64,000 nt of DNA from Carya illinoinensis. Its lineage: Eukaryota > Streptophyta > Magnoliopsida > Fagales > Juglandaceae. A program made the translations under genes and the position numbers. The notes beneath the pieces are model-generated. The model did not search any database and had not been told where the DNA came from. It saw only the letters and a program-made list of their open reading frames with translations. Where the stretch lies: NCBI RefSeq assembly GCF_018687715.1, contig NC_056752.1, positions 54,096,653 through 54,160,652 on the forward strand. The letters are read 5' to 3'. Below are positions 35,693-48,386 of this stretch, piece after piece. Position 1 is the stretch's first letter. Each line of letters starts with the position of its first letter.

Positions 35693-36210
35693 TCAAAGTT
35701 TTGAATATCGTTTTAGTAGCCGTTTCAGTTAAGGGCACTGTAAAAAAATATTTTGATACTAATACAGTTGCGGGATAGTCAATATATAATAAATTATATT
35801 TCAAAATAGTATCAATACAAGTCTTAAAAAGTTAAAAACACATATTTATAAAACTCAATAATATTTCTAAGCTCTTAGTCCAGCTATTTAAAAAAAATAA
35901 TCACTCATTTTTATCACGAAATGAGAGTATGGATTTGATTTTTAGTTCTCGAGAAATGAGAATTAAAAAAAATATAAGAAAATAATATTTAGGTGTGAAA
36001 ATTAGAGTAAAAATTATGAAAAAAATCGAAAATTTTATATTTATTATAAAAATTTACTAATTTCGCTGATACATTGAAACCAGCTAGTATTGACCAAACC
36101 ATACTAAGACGGCCAGTATTTGACTCGGTACGAAACATATATATTTTCTGTACCAGTCACTATTCCGATACAAGAAATACCGGCCGGTAGGTACAAAATT
36201 TAAAACTTTG

Positions 36211-36212
<2 letters not shown>
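35693..36212. mobile_element. Non-autonomous element with TCAAAGTTTT termini
   Basis: Inverted ends TCAAAGTTTTGAATATCG and TCAAAGTTTTAAATTTTG bound about 520 bp of non-coding DNA containing ACCGGCCGGTA near one end. It looks like a MITE or small MULE derivative. The target duplication is obscured by flanking TA repeats. Confidence 0.5.
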
Positions 36213-36249
<37 letters not shown>

Positions 36250-37577
36250 TATATGCAGATGTGGTTAATGGATTAATCTGATCAACGTTGGCTAAAGAAT
36301 TAAAATTGCTACAACTTGAACATTTAGGAATTGATTATCGTCTCATGAGAGGTTGTGAGGAGGCAAAAGTACAGTATTCTAATGTACGTCTTATGATATA
36401 TTGGTGCTTAATGATGTCTCCCATATATCATTTGAAAATAAGAAACTTTTATCGTTTATAATGCTTACTAAGAAATCCGGTACCAGTCTTATAAAATTTG
36501 TGCGCTTTCATTTTTATAAATTACGGCGTCTCATTGATCAGAGAGAACCCTTAAAACATATTCGAGGGTTTAAACTTTAGAGTTTAGAGCCTCTTTTATG
36601 AATGAGTAATACAGGGTATGTTAGGAGTACTTGACTTCTCCAAGTTCTTTGTAAAATGTTTGTCCAAAAAATAATAATAATTTTTTATTATTAGCTAATT
36701 GATATTTGAATTTTGCTGATGGGACATGTTACTGAATCTACTGATCATGTAGTATGTATGTATGATCTGAAATAATCTGAATTATCTAAATTTAATACAG
36801 AATTTTATATCCAAAATGAGGCAATATAGAGAGTACTTCATTTAGATTTAATTAATTAGCTACAACTTAAATTTTTTTAACTTTAAAAGAATATTTCCCA
36901 TAACAAAATAAAATAAAAGCAGATTGTACAGAGTGATAATGATTATTCTCAATCTTATAACAATATCTAAGTACAGTGAGACCGCAAAAATTTTAAGAGA
37001 TGTCAACAGACATTTAAGTCGTTTTGTTTTGCCTCTGGGTTACATGGATTAATGTGGCCGGGCCAGTTAACAATGACAACAGTATGTCTCATGATCAGGC
37101 GTTATCGGGCTTTGATTACCTAATCATAGGGTTACACTACAGGAATCCAAATCGATCTCTCTTGTAGTTTTTCCGTTCTCTATGGCAGCAAGTACTTGGC
37201 CTTTGGAATCAACAGGTATTCCATGTGTAAAAACCGATATACGCATATCGTTGTAAGTCAAGTACTAGAATATCGGCTGTCGGATATGAAATATTTGACA
37301 CAGAACATTACTTTTTTTAGGAGCTAGCGTCATGCATGCATCATGATGTAATCGTAAAATCGACCCCTGAAATCTCATAAACATGTAAAACAAGTACACA
37401 AGATCTACTTTTGCAGGATAAAAAGGCCAAAAAAAAAAAGAGGCTAAATGACAACATCACAAGAAGTATAAATATAGTGATCCAAAAGGACCAAACTGTC
37501 GGTTATGGACATAAAGATCCATGGGTCATAGATGGCTCCCAAATTTCTTCCTTGTCCCTATGCGGCCTTCATTATTG
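36213..37577. other. Intergenic, no gene seen
   Basis: Begins with a TA/TG microsatellite (about 36210-36255). AT-rich, no coding sequence. Its end should hold the 3' UTR of transporter gene 2. Confidence 0.55.
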
Positions 37578-39398
37578 TTAGTTACGCGGTGCTAATTCTG
37601 TCCGTTGAACATGAGTACCTTTTGCAGCCATTTCGGTTTCAGTCTCGACCACATGATTCGCGTCCTCTCGGAACTTCTTGTAAATGTCGCTCTTGTAGAA
37701 CTTCCTAGTCCTAATCACCAAAATGAACGAAACAAGTGTGCCAAAGAAGGTCACGGCGGTTATGATAATGAAAGACAATTTGAAGCAGTCGACCCCAGTG
37801 CAGTTCAAGTCCTCCCCGGGCTTCCTTTTGAGCCCCAACGCTGCCATCTGCTTCTCTGCCTCCCTATCGTATAGATGCCCAGCGACCCTCACATTGAGCA
37901 AGTATGACCCAATTGGGCTAGCCACCGCCGCAAAATTGAACAGCGTAGAGTAGTACTTAAGCCCAAAAAGTTCGGAGATTATTGAGAAGAGTAGTGGCCA
38001 TTGTGCACCAAAACAAAACCCAATAATCACTGATGCCACATAGATGCCGTTCGGGACGTTAAAGGCGATTAGGAGGTGACCCACGCAGGATAAAAGGAGG
38101 ATTAGTGTGAGGATGAGAGGGCGAGGAAATTTGTACTTTGTTATGAACATTTCCGAGGCAATACCTGCGACGACACGTCCGAGATAGTTCCAAATGCTTA
38201 CCAGAGACACAAAAGTACTTATGCTTCTCTTCGGGTATCCCAAGGAACTTCCTATCTGATTCAAGTTGTCTATCACCGTTAATGAGCCCCCAAGACCACA
38301 AACTGTTGCAATGAAAATCACTAACATGTCGATGCTGAAAAGTGCTTGTAGTATTGTATAGTCCTCCCCTCTATTCGGTGGCTGAAACATAGTCTTCCAA
38401 CAAGAAAGCTCTTTTTCAGCACCTGGTTCCGCAAGCGAAATTGTGGAAGTGCCATATTGTGGTGGATGAACAGGGCTTTTCGTCGGGGTTGCCTCCTCGG
38501 TAGTAATTTTCAATGATCCGGGATCGTTCAGAGCTTCTTTCTTGCTCTTCCAAACCTTATACTCGTCCATAATAACGACGGCAAGTGGGAGGAACAGCAA
38601 GAAAAGCACCACGGCTGCGCTTCCTCCGTACTCGCTTTGTGTGAAGTCGACCTTTTTCTCTACTATAATCACCACCATCAAAAACCCCGCAAGACAAAGC
38701 GAGATATAGAGGAAATTATAGAAAAGTCTGATCTCGTTTGGCTGCCGAGTAGCCTTGATGAGCCGAATGGTTCGAAGGAAAACCAGACATATAGCAGAAG
38801 GAAGCCACGCTATGAGCAAAATCAAAGACTTGGCGTCATCGACGTAGAGAGCATGGTAAACCTGCGTGATAACTGCGCCACTAAGACCCGTGTAACCCTT
38901 CAAAACACCTATGACGACTCCACGGCCTTCAGGGATGCTCTTTATGGCGGTGACAAGTGCTCCAGTGTTGACGAAAGGTTGGGAATTGGAGCCAATGCAT
39001 ATATACAAACACATTTGCCAGACATGGGGCTTGGCGATTCTTCCGGTGACGCTGAGCCAGATCATGAAGTAACCAAAAAAGCTGAAAGACGCGCCCATAG
39101 CTAAGACCACCCACGGGGGTGTGATCTCGTTAATAAGGCCGGAGATGACGCCGATGTTTGCGCCCAGGTCCTTGTAGAAGCTGATCAAATTGAGAGTGGT
39201 TTGGTCATAACCGAGCTTGGACTTGATCTCGCCAGAGTAGAGGCCGAAGATGTAGCTCAAGCCAGCAGTGTTCATGATTAAAAGAGACGCGAACATCATG
39301 AATCTCCGCCCCAGGAGCACTTGGAGGGTAAGGCTCTTCATGTCCGCAAACCGGCCTCCACCACCGCCCCCACTTCCACAGCATCCGGGAACCACCAT
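37578..39398 (-). CDS. NFD4-like nodulin/MFS transporter 2
   Basis: Intronless paralogue, 606 aa from the first ATG (39398, MVVPGCCGSGGGGGG). The frame extends 33 bp upstream only to a GTG. Same architecture as gene 1: Nodulin-like half with FMMFASLLIMNTAGLSYIFG and [56 protein letters not shown], a Pro/Ser-rich loop, then [67 protein letters not shown] and LNCTGVDCFKLSF. The poly-Gly leader is peculiar to this copy. Where gene 1 has DNLGQMG this has DNLNQIG, a change in the loop after the first C-half helix. A TATA-like TATTTAAAA lies about 95-105 bp upstream (39493-39501). Substrate unknown. Confidence 0.88.
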   Translation of the reverse strand: MVVPGCCGSGGGGGGRFADMKSLTLQVLLGRRFMMFASLLIMNTAGLSYIFGLYSGEIKSKLGYDQTTLNLISFYKDLGANIGVISGLINEITPPWVVLAMGASFSFFGYFMIWLSVTGRIAKPHVWQMCLYICIGSNSQPFVNTGALVTAIKSIPEGRGVVIGVLKGYTGLSGAVITQVYHALYVDDAKSLILLIAWLPSAICLVFLRTIRLIKATRQPNEIRLFYNFLYISLCLAGFLMVVIIVEKKVDFTQSEYGGSAAVVLFLLFLPLAVVIMDEYKVWKSKKEALNDPGSLKITTEEATPTKSPVHPPQYGTSTISLAEPGAEKELSCWKTMFQPPNRGEDYTILQALFSIDMLVIFIATVCGLGGSLTVIDNLNQIGSSLGYPKRSISTFVSLVSIWNYLGRVVAGIASEMFITKYKFPRPLILTLILLLSCVGHLLIAFNVPNGIYVASVIIGFCFGAQWPLLFSIISELFGLKYYSTLFNFAAVASPIGSYLLNVRVAGHLYDREAEKQMAALGLKRKPGEDLNCTGVDCFKLSFIIITAVTFFGTLVSFILVIRTRKFYKSDIYKKFREDANHVVETETEMAAKGTHVQRTELAPRN

Positions 39399-40320
39399 AT
39401 TTCTTTCCCTTTCTCTTTCTTCCTTTCTCACTCGCTACTTGATTATTGCCAATCAAGTCTTTCGCTCACTTCTCTGGAGACTGTACTGCCATTTTAAATA
39501 CAAAGTCACGAGTCACTTCAAGCAAGGTTTTTGCCTCTTGCGAAGAAATACGGCTAATTAATCAATTAAAATTAAAAGACATTATCCAGTTGATACATTA
39601 TTGATATTGATTCATCAAACGCAACATTAATATAACGAAACTCTGCCATCAACACGCGTGCAGTACTAAAAGTATTGATATATATAAAAATATATATTTA
39701 TAATTATAATAGAACACACAGTACGTAATAAGTAGGTAGTACTGGTGATTTTACACATGATGAAACAAAATTCATCAATAAACTGTACTCGTCTAGTCAA
39801 AGTTCGGATTATATGTGTGTGGTGTAGGAAAGGAATTGAAGAAAATTAAACGGCAAGATCGATCATATCCTTTCAAGTTGGACTTTGGACGCGCAGTACC
39901 ACTTGAAACTTTATAATCTTGGAAAAATCCAGTTTCGTGTATTCTCTAATTGTTCTTAATTAATATTGAATGATTTCGTGGATGCCCATCGATTTTGACC
40001 AACAACTAGAGCTAGCCATCTGCATTATATGACAGCGACAACACGAGCGGATATATAATTCATCACGAATATATCTATGTACGGTATTTACAAGATATTA
40101 TCAAGACTAATATATATATAACCGGCCGTGAAATATAATGAACACGGCAAATTAGCAAGTGAATATAGATATTATCAAGTACTCTTGCAGCCAATCTTGC
40201 ATTGAAAGGAAAAAAAAAAAAAAAAAAGTACTCTTGCAGCCGAATGCATGAGTATTACTGGATCAGCCCCAAATCTAGCTATGTAAGTATTAAGTACGGA
40301 TAACACCGGCCAAAAAATAA
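39399..40320. other. Promoter of transporter gene 2 and intergenic DNA
   Basis: Holds the 5' flank of the minus-strand gene. AT-rich thereafter, with a poly-A tract near 40210-40228. No other gene. Confidence 0.55.
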
Positions 40321-40860
40321 ATGGAAAAGTAGCAAGGGTGGAAACTTAAAACGGATGCAATATTTTAGGAACAAAATTTATTGGATTCAACCCATTGAAA
40401 ACCTATTATTGAAACTAAAGAAATAAATAAAACTAAGAGATGATACAAAAAAGAGATAAGGCAAAGAAGAGATAAATCAAAAGTAGTTATCTCAAATTTC
40501 TAAAAGGAAAATACTTCACAAGATAAGTTAGATTCAATTACTTTAAGAAAATAGACCTCTATTAAATGAGAAAACTCTCCCCAAGCTCTCTAGGTACAAA
40601 CTTCACCACACATAACGACTCCACCAAATCTTTTTCAAGGGAGATATCATAATCTTCAACCTCCTGAAACTTTAGCTTTCTTCATTGTATTGAGTGATAT
40701 GTGAAATCATGAGAAATTATAAAATTATCTATCATAGTGATTTTTTTTTCCAAATAATCCATGGACTTAGATTTTTATGCTAAACCACGTAAATCAGTAT
40801 CTTTATTTATTTATTTATTATTTGGTTATTTATTATTATTTTATAGATAAATGTGAATAG
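40321..40860 (-). mobile_element. Possible decayed copia-type LTR
   Basis: On the minus strand the run around 40745-40800 reads TACTGATTTACGTGGTTTAG followed by CATAAAAATCTAAGTCCATG. This resembles the ACGTGGTTC...CCTACGTCCATGG motif common in plant copia-like LTRs. No paired LTR, primer site or target duplication found, so the boundaries are rough. Confidence 0.35.
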
Positions 40861-42117
40861 CACTGTATTGATACCTGAATCACCATCGTGAGTAGACTGG
40901 AATAATTCCTTCTTCCAGCCCGACTTGTTATGCACATTGTCACAGAATGTACAAACAAGTTGAATAAACTATTAAAAAATTAAAATCTTTTTATGTGTCT
41001 CATATTTACTAGCTCATTTTTTTAAACGATCACATTTACATACTATATAACTATAAATATTATTTTTTAAAATTAAAAAAGGTGAATCGGTGATCATGAA
41101 ATTTGAAGGGGCGGGTAATTTATTTAACTGAAGATTTAGTTCCTCCAAATTTCGATGGCAAACGTCGTAGCTAGAAGAGGTTATACAAGTTGCGAAATTA
41201 GCTAGAATATTATTTTTATTTCCCTGGAGGAGATAGCTTTGGATATATAATTGCCCCCTGCCTGCGGTCTCGACGATCGTACTTAATTCACGCCGATTTC
41301 TGTGGATCCAAATCCAGCGATTCCACATGGTTTGAGTTGAGCATTGATTCATGACAATTAACAGCCCTGATCTCTACTCTACCTAGCTACCACTCATATT
41401 TTATATCTCAGAACTTATTATATGCATGCATGCTGCAATAATTTGCGTGTCTCCAGCTCGTCCACACTCCACACCAAATCAGTACTAAAATAAGTATATG
41501 TACTTACTACTTAAAATTATCTAGCTAGCTATATATACGTATACGTATATATATATAATTTGTATGGACATTATAATCGATGTGTCGAATTGTCAAGTTC
41601 GCCCTTCAACTTTTTAAAACTTTCGCAATCTCCTCATACATATATATTGAACTTAATTTATATGAACTTCAATGCGTCAGAACGGCCCTTATAAGTCAAA
41701 GACTATCACCACGGCCCGTTGGTCATAACTAGCCAGCCAGCGTACTGTCTATCCAATGACCTTTCTATTTTTTAAATAATTTTGATTTTTGCTTTTTGAA
41801 AATTTTTAAAAGAATTTTAAAAGGGTAATAATACACCTACAACTACTTTACAATTAGTTTATAATTTATTTTAAATCAATTAATATAATTGTGATACGTC
41901 ATTAGAAGATTGTTTCAAATTTACTTATCTACCCTTCATTAAATGTAATAAAGTAGTAAACTAGTTGTATAATAATTATAAATTTATCATTTCCCATTTT
42001 AAAAACTTTAGTTCGTGCTTCCTCCATTTATTTCAAAGGAATGAATTTATAATTGAGAGGCCCAATCCCGATCCAAAAGTGTCCTAAATTGTAATATATT
42101 ATGTACGTCAATATATA
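40861..42117. other. Intergenic, no gene seen
   Basis: AT-rich. A 112-codon minus-strand frame (41014-41352) has no recognisable domain. TA microsatellite near 41537-41560. Confidence 0.5.
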
Positions 42118-42290
42118 TGAATAATACTATATACTACACTTTTATTTTATTTTCATCTTATTAAATAAGAAGTAATTTATTTATCATTATTAGATGATAA
42201 AATACATACAATAAATGATCATTCAATAATGATAAATGTATTACATCATATTTAATAAAATAAAAATGAAATAATAATATAATATATAAA
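42118..42290. mobile_element. Long inverted-repeat MITE
   Basis: Two arms of about 70-75 bp are imperfect reverse complements around a centre near 42203. The left arm has ATTTTATTTTCATCTTATTA and TTATCATTATTAGATGAT; the right arm carries the matching complement. It is non-coding and could fold as one long hairpin. Confidence 0.6.
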
Positions 42291-42298
42291 TTTTTTTA

Positions 42299-42304
42299 TA
42301 TATG

Positions 42305-42350
<46 letters not shown>
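42299..42350. repeat. TA then GA microsatellite
   Basis: A compound (TA)n-(GA)n tract with about 15 GA units. Confidence 0.95.
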
Positions 42351-42353
<3 letters not shown>

Positions 42354-43544
42354 ATGAGCTGATCGAGACAGCGAAAGTCCACAATTCACCCCAAATTTAC
42401 AATGCATATCCATAAGACAATCAACAATATAGCTCATATTCCTAGCTAATACAATTAACTTGAGACGACATTGACTTCAGATCTGCTTTGAAGTCCAACC
42501 GACAATAGTAAGATGTGGTATTAGGAATTTGTCTGGGACGTCACTTTTTAGTTTTTACAATATTTTATATAATAATATTTTAAAATAAGAGGTATTTTTG
42601 TAAAATATTTTACAAAAGACTTAACATCATTTTATAAGAGTACTCTTATTTTATAACATGTGTTGTGAAATATAATATAAATGTATCATTACTCATTCAA
42701 CGGGGGGCAGTAAACATACACATGATTTGACATTACAAATTTTTTAATGGATTTACGATAAGTTGAGGCATTGGTTGGAATGTGCTTTAGCAGCATCAAA
42801 GGGGTAATTTTTCCCACGCGTTTTCAAGCCGTCTGGAAGGACATAAAATTGCGCATTGAATTTTGCGTGCGTTGAGTAATTTTCTATATTGTATCTATCA
42901 TGCTATATATTGAATTATAAAAGTTTTATATACAGTTATTTTTATATATTTTTTATATATTATATTAATATAATTAATTATATTATTATTTTTTAACATA
43001 AAATAATTATTTTGACTAATCACATCAATGAAACATATAAAAAAATATGTAAAAATAACTTGTATATAATATATCTCATTGAATTAAGGATGGAATTTTA
43101 AACAGGTACATTAATTCGCTTTTATTTTCTAAACCGCTAAAGAATTCTAATCCAAATCCTTGTGCATTATCAAAGCAGACTCGTCGAATCAACCCAAATG
43201 GCCAGCCCAAGTTGTTACCGAATGGCCTAGTAGCCTAGTTCATTGCGTAGTAAAAGCAACTTCGGAATGTCGCTTTAACAAGTCTTCATCTGCATGACTA
43301 GCATTCCGCTTTAGCGAATGATCAACTTTTATAGAGTGCCTGCGTGGCCGATTGAAAACTTCATTTTCGAGTGTGGGCCCCCAGCTTTGTTGGATCAATT
43401 ATACTTATTAGTCAATTATGAATTTTCAAAGAGCCTTAGTAGTCAGTCAATCCGACAAGTACGTTTTGTAGTCAGACTCAAACCGTCCAATATTCCCGCT
43501 GCCATTTTCTTTATTTAACGTCAGTGCAGTTAGGTTAAGATAAG
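42351..43544. other. Intergenic, no gene seen
   Basis: AT-rich; no coding sequence or repeat with clear ends. Confidence 0.5.
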
Positions 43545-43712
43545 AAAATATCTCCTATCATTTTATTATTATTATAATTTTTATATAAAATATAATAAAT
43601 AATTTAATTTTTTTAAATATTAAAATAATAATATTATTAAAAAATAATATTTTATTTAATTTTTAATATTCATCTAAAACAATCTCATCTCATCTCACTA
43701 TCCAAATAATTC
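43545..43712 (-). mobile_element. MITE family B, copy 4
   Basis: Carries the family core in reverse (TATAATAAATAATTTAATTT) and ends CAATCTCATCTCATCTCAC. Confidence 0.6.
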
Positions 43713-45431
43713 ATAATATTATTTATAATTAAATTGATGTAAACATATACCTCTGTTATATAATCTATTATAATCCTAATAATAATCACAATAATAAAAT
43801 TAATTCTAAGAAATGCGACAAACTTTCACATCAATAATATATTTTGTGAATAAAAAACTTATAAATAAATTTCCTTTCTTAATATGAAGAAATAAAATAA
43901 AGAGCACATCAACCCCATAACATATAGACAGACAACCTTTTCAACTCTTATATGAATTAAAATTATCGTAGACAATAGAATTTTATACCTGAAAACGAGT
44001 TGATGCAATTTCTTTTCCTTAAAAAAATGGAAACTACAAATGATCAAACAGTAAAAACCACAAAAGCCGATGACTCGATCTGGCCAGCTCACCATCTGTC
44101 TCCTCGTAACTTCCACTGGATTAATTATTCGCATGTACGTAGACCTGGGTCTAGTCATCCTTCTGGATTAATTATTCTTTTATTGTCGATAATAATTCTG
44201 AATATTCAAAGCATCTTCATCCGTAACTTCCACTGGATTAATTATTCACATGTTCCACGATCCATCGAAGTTCTCTTATCTAAAATAAACAAAAATAGTG
44301 GCACAGCGTGGTTGAGGTATATTTGATGTCTAAGTCAATGATACGTAAACTGAATTACTATTAAGATTCGGTTTCAATGAGTAATTAGTTGCACTCTTCA
44401 CCATTCTTACTGTATATATAGGTACAATATTCATTTGACATGATTTGATCTAGTTGCCTTTTTTACATTATTCATTTGCCATGATACTCACCTTAGAGAT
44501 GTAGGGTTTATATCACTTTATATGTTCTGTTATACTTGGTGGTTACCAAATAGACTCGTGCTGGCCCTCAAGATCTGCTCAACAGCCTTGTTCCCGATAC
44601 TCACTGGGCTTCATGGTGCTATCACGTTCGTCGATTAACCTTCCTATAATACGGGCTATAATATCGCTGACAATCTACTGCATTGTCCTCCTCTTGGTGT
44701 GTAACTGTCCACGCTTCACGGTAAACGTAGCGGCTATTAAATGCATGGTTATTAACTGAGTAACACTCTCTTTGGGCGTGAATCTCGCAAACACCCCTGT
44801 TCACAAAACATTTCTCTATTCTCTCTTTCTCTCTCTTATTTTTTTTCCTTTTCAGTCAAATAAATACTTGTTTCAACTGTGGTGTTAACTATGATCATTG
44901 ATCATCATCCACCAGCCACTACATATATACTTTATTCCGACTAAAAAAGAATCAGATTGTGTAAACTTATAAAATAGTACCAGACAGCTTTTATATGAAA
45001 GGAAACTTATGAAATAAAGGCCGAATCATATAGCAAATTAAATGATTTAATTAGAGAACATCTCTCTCGTTTTCCAAATTAAATTCTCATCCGGAGAAAT
45101 AGTGTATATATATGTAGAGAAAAATTTAGAATAAAAGGAATTTATTTATAAGACAATTAAGAGATAATTCTACTTCATATGTCACTGATTTTTTTCCCCT
45201 TTGCGGAGGATGTTTGGAGTATATAAGTCGTATAGGAAAAGCAAAGAACTAAAAGGAAAACAATATTCATATTAAAATTAAGAGTACTGCTACAAATTAT
45301 ATAAAAATAATTTTACAAACTAACGTAATTTTATTTAATTTTTTAGTTTTATTTGATTTCTTATATATGCTTTATAATAAAAATAATTATATAATTTAAC
45401 AAATCACATTAAACCGTATCAATTTGTATGA
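43713..45431. other. Intergenic with a short direct repeat
   Basis: A run of about 30 bp, CGTAACTTCCACTGGATTAA followed by TTATTC, occurs at 44105-44134 and again at 44221-44250; part of it (TGGATTAATTATTC) also occurs at 44164-44177. No gene recognised. The end should include the 3' UTR of transporter gene 3. Confidence 0.55.
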
Positions 45432-47270
45432 TTACTTTCGTATATTGTCATGGTGTCCACGGCTATGGACAGTCCCATTGGTCTCCAAGGATTTTCCATC
45501 CATCGCCACCTCCTCGGCTGCTGGCGCATTCTCCCGGAACTTCTTGTAAATGTCACTCTTGTAAAACTTCCTAGTCCTGAGCACCAACACGAGGGAAACA
45601 AGCGAGCCAAGCAACGTCACTGTCGTAATTATAAGGAAAGACAGTTTGAAGCAATCGACCCCAGTACAGTTCAAAGCCTCCCCAGGCTTCCTCTCGAGTC
45701 CCAAAGCGGCCAGCTGCCTATAAGCCTCCCTGTCGTATAGATATCCAGCTACCCTAACGTGGAGTATGTATAATCCAATTGGGCAAGCCACAGACCCAAA
45801 ATTGTACAAAGTCGAGTAGTATTTAAGGCCAAAAAGTTCAGAAATTATTGCGAAAATTAACGGCCATTGTGCCCCAAAAGTAAACCCGATGATTATGGAT
45901 GCCACATAGAGACCGCCAGGAGGATTAAAAGCAATCAGAAGGTGACCAACGCATGCGAAAAGGAGGATTAGAGTGAGCAGCAGAGGGCGTGGGAATTTGT
46001 ATTTTTTCAAAAGAATTTCGGAGCCCAAACCCAACACCACCCGCCCAAGATAATTCCATATGCTTACAAGAGAGACAAAGGTGCTTATGCTGCGATCTGG
46101 GTATCCGAGCGACTTTCCCAACTGTCCCAGATTGTCTATGGCCGTTAAGGTGCCTCCAACGCCACAAATTGCCGAGAAAAATAGTATCAACATGTCGATG
46201 CTGAAGAGTGTTTGGAGTATGGTATAGTCTTCCCCTCTATCCGGCGGCGTAAATATGGTTCCCCAACATGAAACTTGATTTCTTGCATCTCGTTCAGGGG
46301 CCGAATTGATTGTCGCAGGAGTACCACTGCAAGCTTGGGGAACCGAGAGTTCAGTACTAGTTTCCGTGCTCGGCTTCTCGGTGATTATTTTGAGCGCCTT
46401 GGAAGAGTTATTGACCGATAATTTCTTGCTCTTCCAAAGATTACTCTCCTCCACGATAACGACAGCAAGCGGAAGAAAGAGCAAGAAAAATACCATAGCT
46501 GCACTGCCACTGTACTCGCTCTTCGTGAATGTAGCCATATGCTGTACTACAATCATGATCGTCAGAAACCCGGCGAGGCCAAGTGATATATAGAAGAAAT
46601 TATAGAAAACTTGGACCTCGTTCTGCAGCTTATTGAACTTCATGGTTCTTATAGTTCGTAGAAAAGCGAAAGATATCGCGGCCGGAAACCATCCGACTAG
46701 CAAAATCAAAGATTTTGAGTCGGTACCATAGATAGCATGGTAGAGTTGGATGAGTATAGCACCACCAAGGCCCACGTATCCCTTTAGAAGGCCTAACACG
46801 ATCCCGCGGCTTTCCGGGAAGTTCTTCACGCAGGTGACGAGTGCTCCAGTGTTAGCAAAAGCCGTTGAATTTGCCCCAAGACAGATGTACAAGCACATCA
46901 TCCATACGTGGGGCTTCGCCATTCTCTCGGTCACGGCCAGCCATATCATAAAGTACCCAAAAAAGTTGATGACTGCACCCAGTGATAAAACAAACCACGT
47001 GGGTGTTACTTCGGCGATGAGGCCGGCTGGGACGCCGACGTTGGTGCCAACGTCCTTGAAGAAGCTGATCAAGTTGAGGGTGCTCTGGTCATATCCGAGG
47101 ACGGATTTGAGGACGTTGGAGTATTGTCCAAACATGTAGGGTGTGCCGGCGGTGAACATGATTAGCAATGATGCGAAAACCGAGAACCATGGCCCTGTGA
47201 GCACTTGGGTAATGAACTGCTTCTTGCTACCCAGGCCCCCACTACCGCCATTGGTTCTAGCGGGCTCCAT
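45432..47270 (-). CDS. NFD4-like nodulin/MFS transporter 3
   Basis: Intronless paralogue, 612 aa from the first ATG (47270, MEPARTNGGSGG). The frame runs 84 bp further upstream but only to a GTG. The Nodulin-like half starts TGPWFSVFASLLIMFTAGTP and has [39 protein letters not shown] and FAFLRTIRTMKFNKLQNEV. A Ser/Thr/Pro-rich loop is followed by [80 protein letters not shown] and FYKSDIYKKFREN. It is closer in several blocks to gene 1 than to gene 2 ([27 protein letters not shown]). A TATA-like CTATATATG lies at 47399-47407 on the minus strand. Substrate unknown. Confidence 0.88.
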   Translation of the reverse strand: MEPARTNGGSGGLGSKKQFITQVLTGPWFSVFASLLIMFTAGTPYMFGQYSNVLKSVLGYDQSTLNLISFFKDVGTNVGVPAGLIAEVTPTWFVLSLGAVINFFGYFMIWLAVTERMAKPHVWMMCLYICLGANSTAFANTGALVTCVKNFPESRGIVLGLLKGYVGLGGAILIQLYHAIYGTDSKSLILLVGWFPAAISFAFLRTIRTMKFNKLQNEVQVFYNFFYISLGLAGFLTIMIVVQHMATFTKSEYSGSAAMVFFLLFLPLAVVIVEESNLWKSKKLSVNNSSKALKIITEKPSTETSTELSVPQACSGTPATINSAPERDARNQVSCWGTIFTPPDRGEDYTILQTLFSIDMLILFFSAICGVGGTLTAIDNLGQLGKSLGYPDRSISTFVSLVSIWNYLGRVVLGLGSEILLKKYKFPRPLLLTLILLFACVGHLLIAFNPPGGLYVASIIIGFTFGAQWPLIFAIISELFGLKYYSTLYNFGSVACPIGLYILHVRVAGYLYDREAYRQLAALGLERKPGEALNCTGVDCFKLSFLIITTVTLLGSLVSLVLVLRTRKFYKSDIYKKFRENAPAAEEVAMDGKSLETNGTVHSRGHHDNIRK

Positions 47271-48386
47271 TTCTTTCAGTACTCTGTTAGTCGCACCAAA
47301 CAGTACTACTTCTTGCGAGTTTTTTCTTGAAGGAAAAACTATAGTTATAGACACAAAATACTAGCGTGTGCGTATGCGTTTGCGTAAGAGAATGAGACAT
47401 ATATAGATAGAGATTGCAGCATTGTCGCTTTTAAAAAGGAAAAAACAAGTAGAGTTTGGATTGATCGAACGGCACTTGATTGCTTAATTCTCAGCTTGCT
47501 TTGTCATATATAGTAATTTTTAATTATCAATAATTTACGTGTAAACTTATTTATTTGGCCGTGTGTTTTTGGACTATGTCATCTTTTCTTCTTAATTTCA
47601 TCATATATAGCTTAACGAGGCCTCGGAATAGAAAAATGTTAAGAGCCAACTGTCAAATATTAATGTGGTTTCACGAGAACTAACTGGAGTTTGTGCACTC
47701 GTGAATTTCCAGTACTATATTATATTAATGAATGGATGAACCAAGGAATGGTCAAATGACCCAAAAGTAACAATAAAAGTACAGATCACCAGACCATATG
47801 CATGCAGGTCACAGATCGAGATGTTGGAACTAAAGGAGTCGAGCATGTTGGAACTTCATGCGATATGGTTCTAATTAGGCTCCTTAATTGAGTCTTGGTC
47901 GTCAAATACTACTGACCTTTACATAATCTAAAAGTACTCAGCAAAGAAGGCCAAAGCATGAGGAAGCCATAAAAGTAAGACCGAGGCTAATTTCTTTAAT
48001 TAGTCATATATAATATATATAATGTGTAGGAAGCCATGCAGCTAACTAGGTCTTTAGCCGAAAAATAAAACAAAACTATTTATACCTTATATTTGTGACT
48101 ATACACGATTTTTCTACTATATAAGCTAGATAGGTCCAAAACCATCTGTCACTAATTTTGACTATAAAATAATATATGAGAGAATGAAGACGGCCTAGCT
48201 CATCCGTTCAACTCTTGCACTTCATCACAATTTTCTTGACTGGGTAATGGTCTTAGATTAAAAGAAGTTATATACGGGTCAGGAAATCCATTCATTGGAC
48301 AACCATGGATAAGTACGAACTTCGTAGATCACATTAATAGAAAACTTTAACTTATATTAAATATAGTTTTAAACTATGTAAATTAT
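47271..48386. other. Promoter of transporter gene 3 and intergenic DNA
   Basis: The first 150 bp is the 5' flank of the minus-strand gene. No coding sequence beyond. Confidence 0.55.

Noticed and set aside
39399..39431. Upstream extension of transporter gene 2 (and of gene 3 to 47354)
   Set aside because: Both extensions begin at GTG; the first ATGs at 39398 and 47270 match the start region of gene 1 better.
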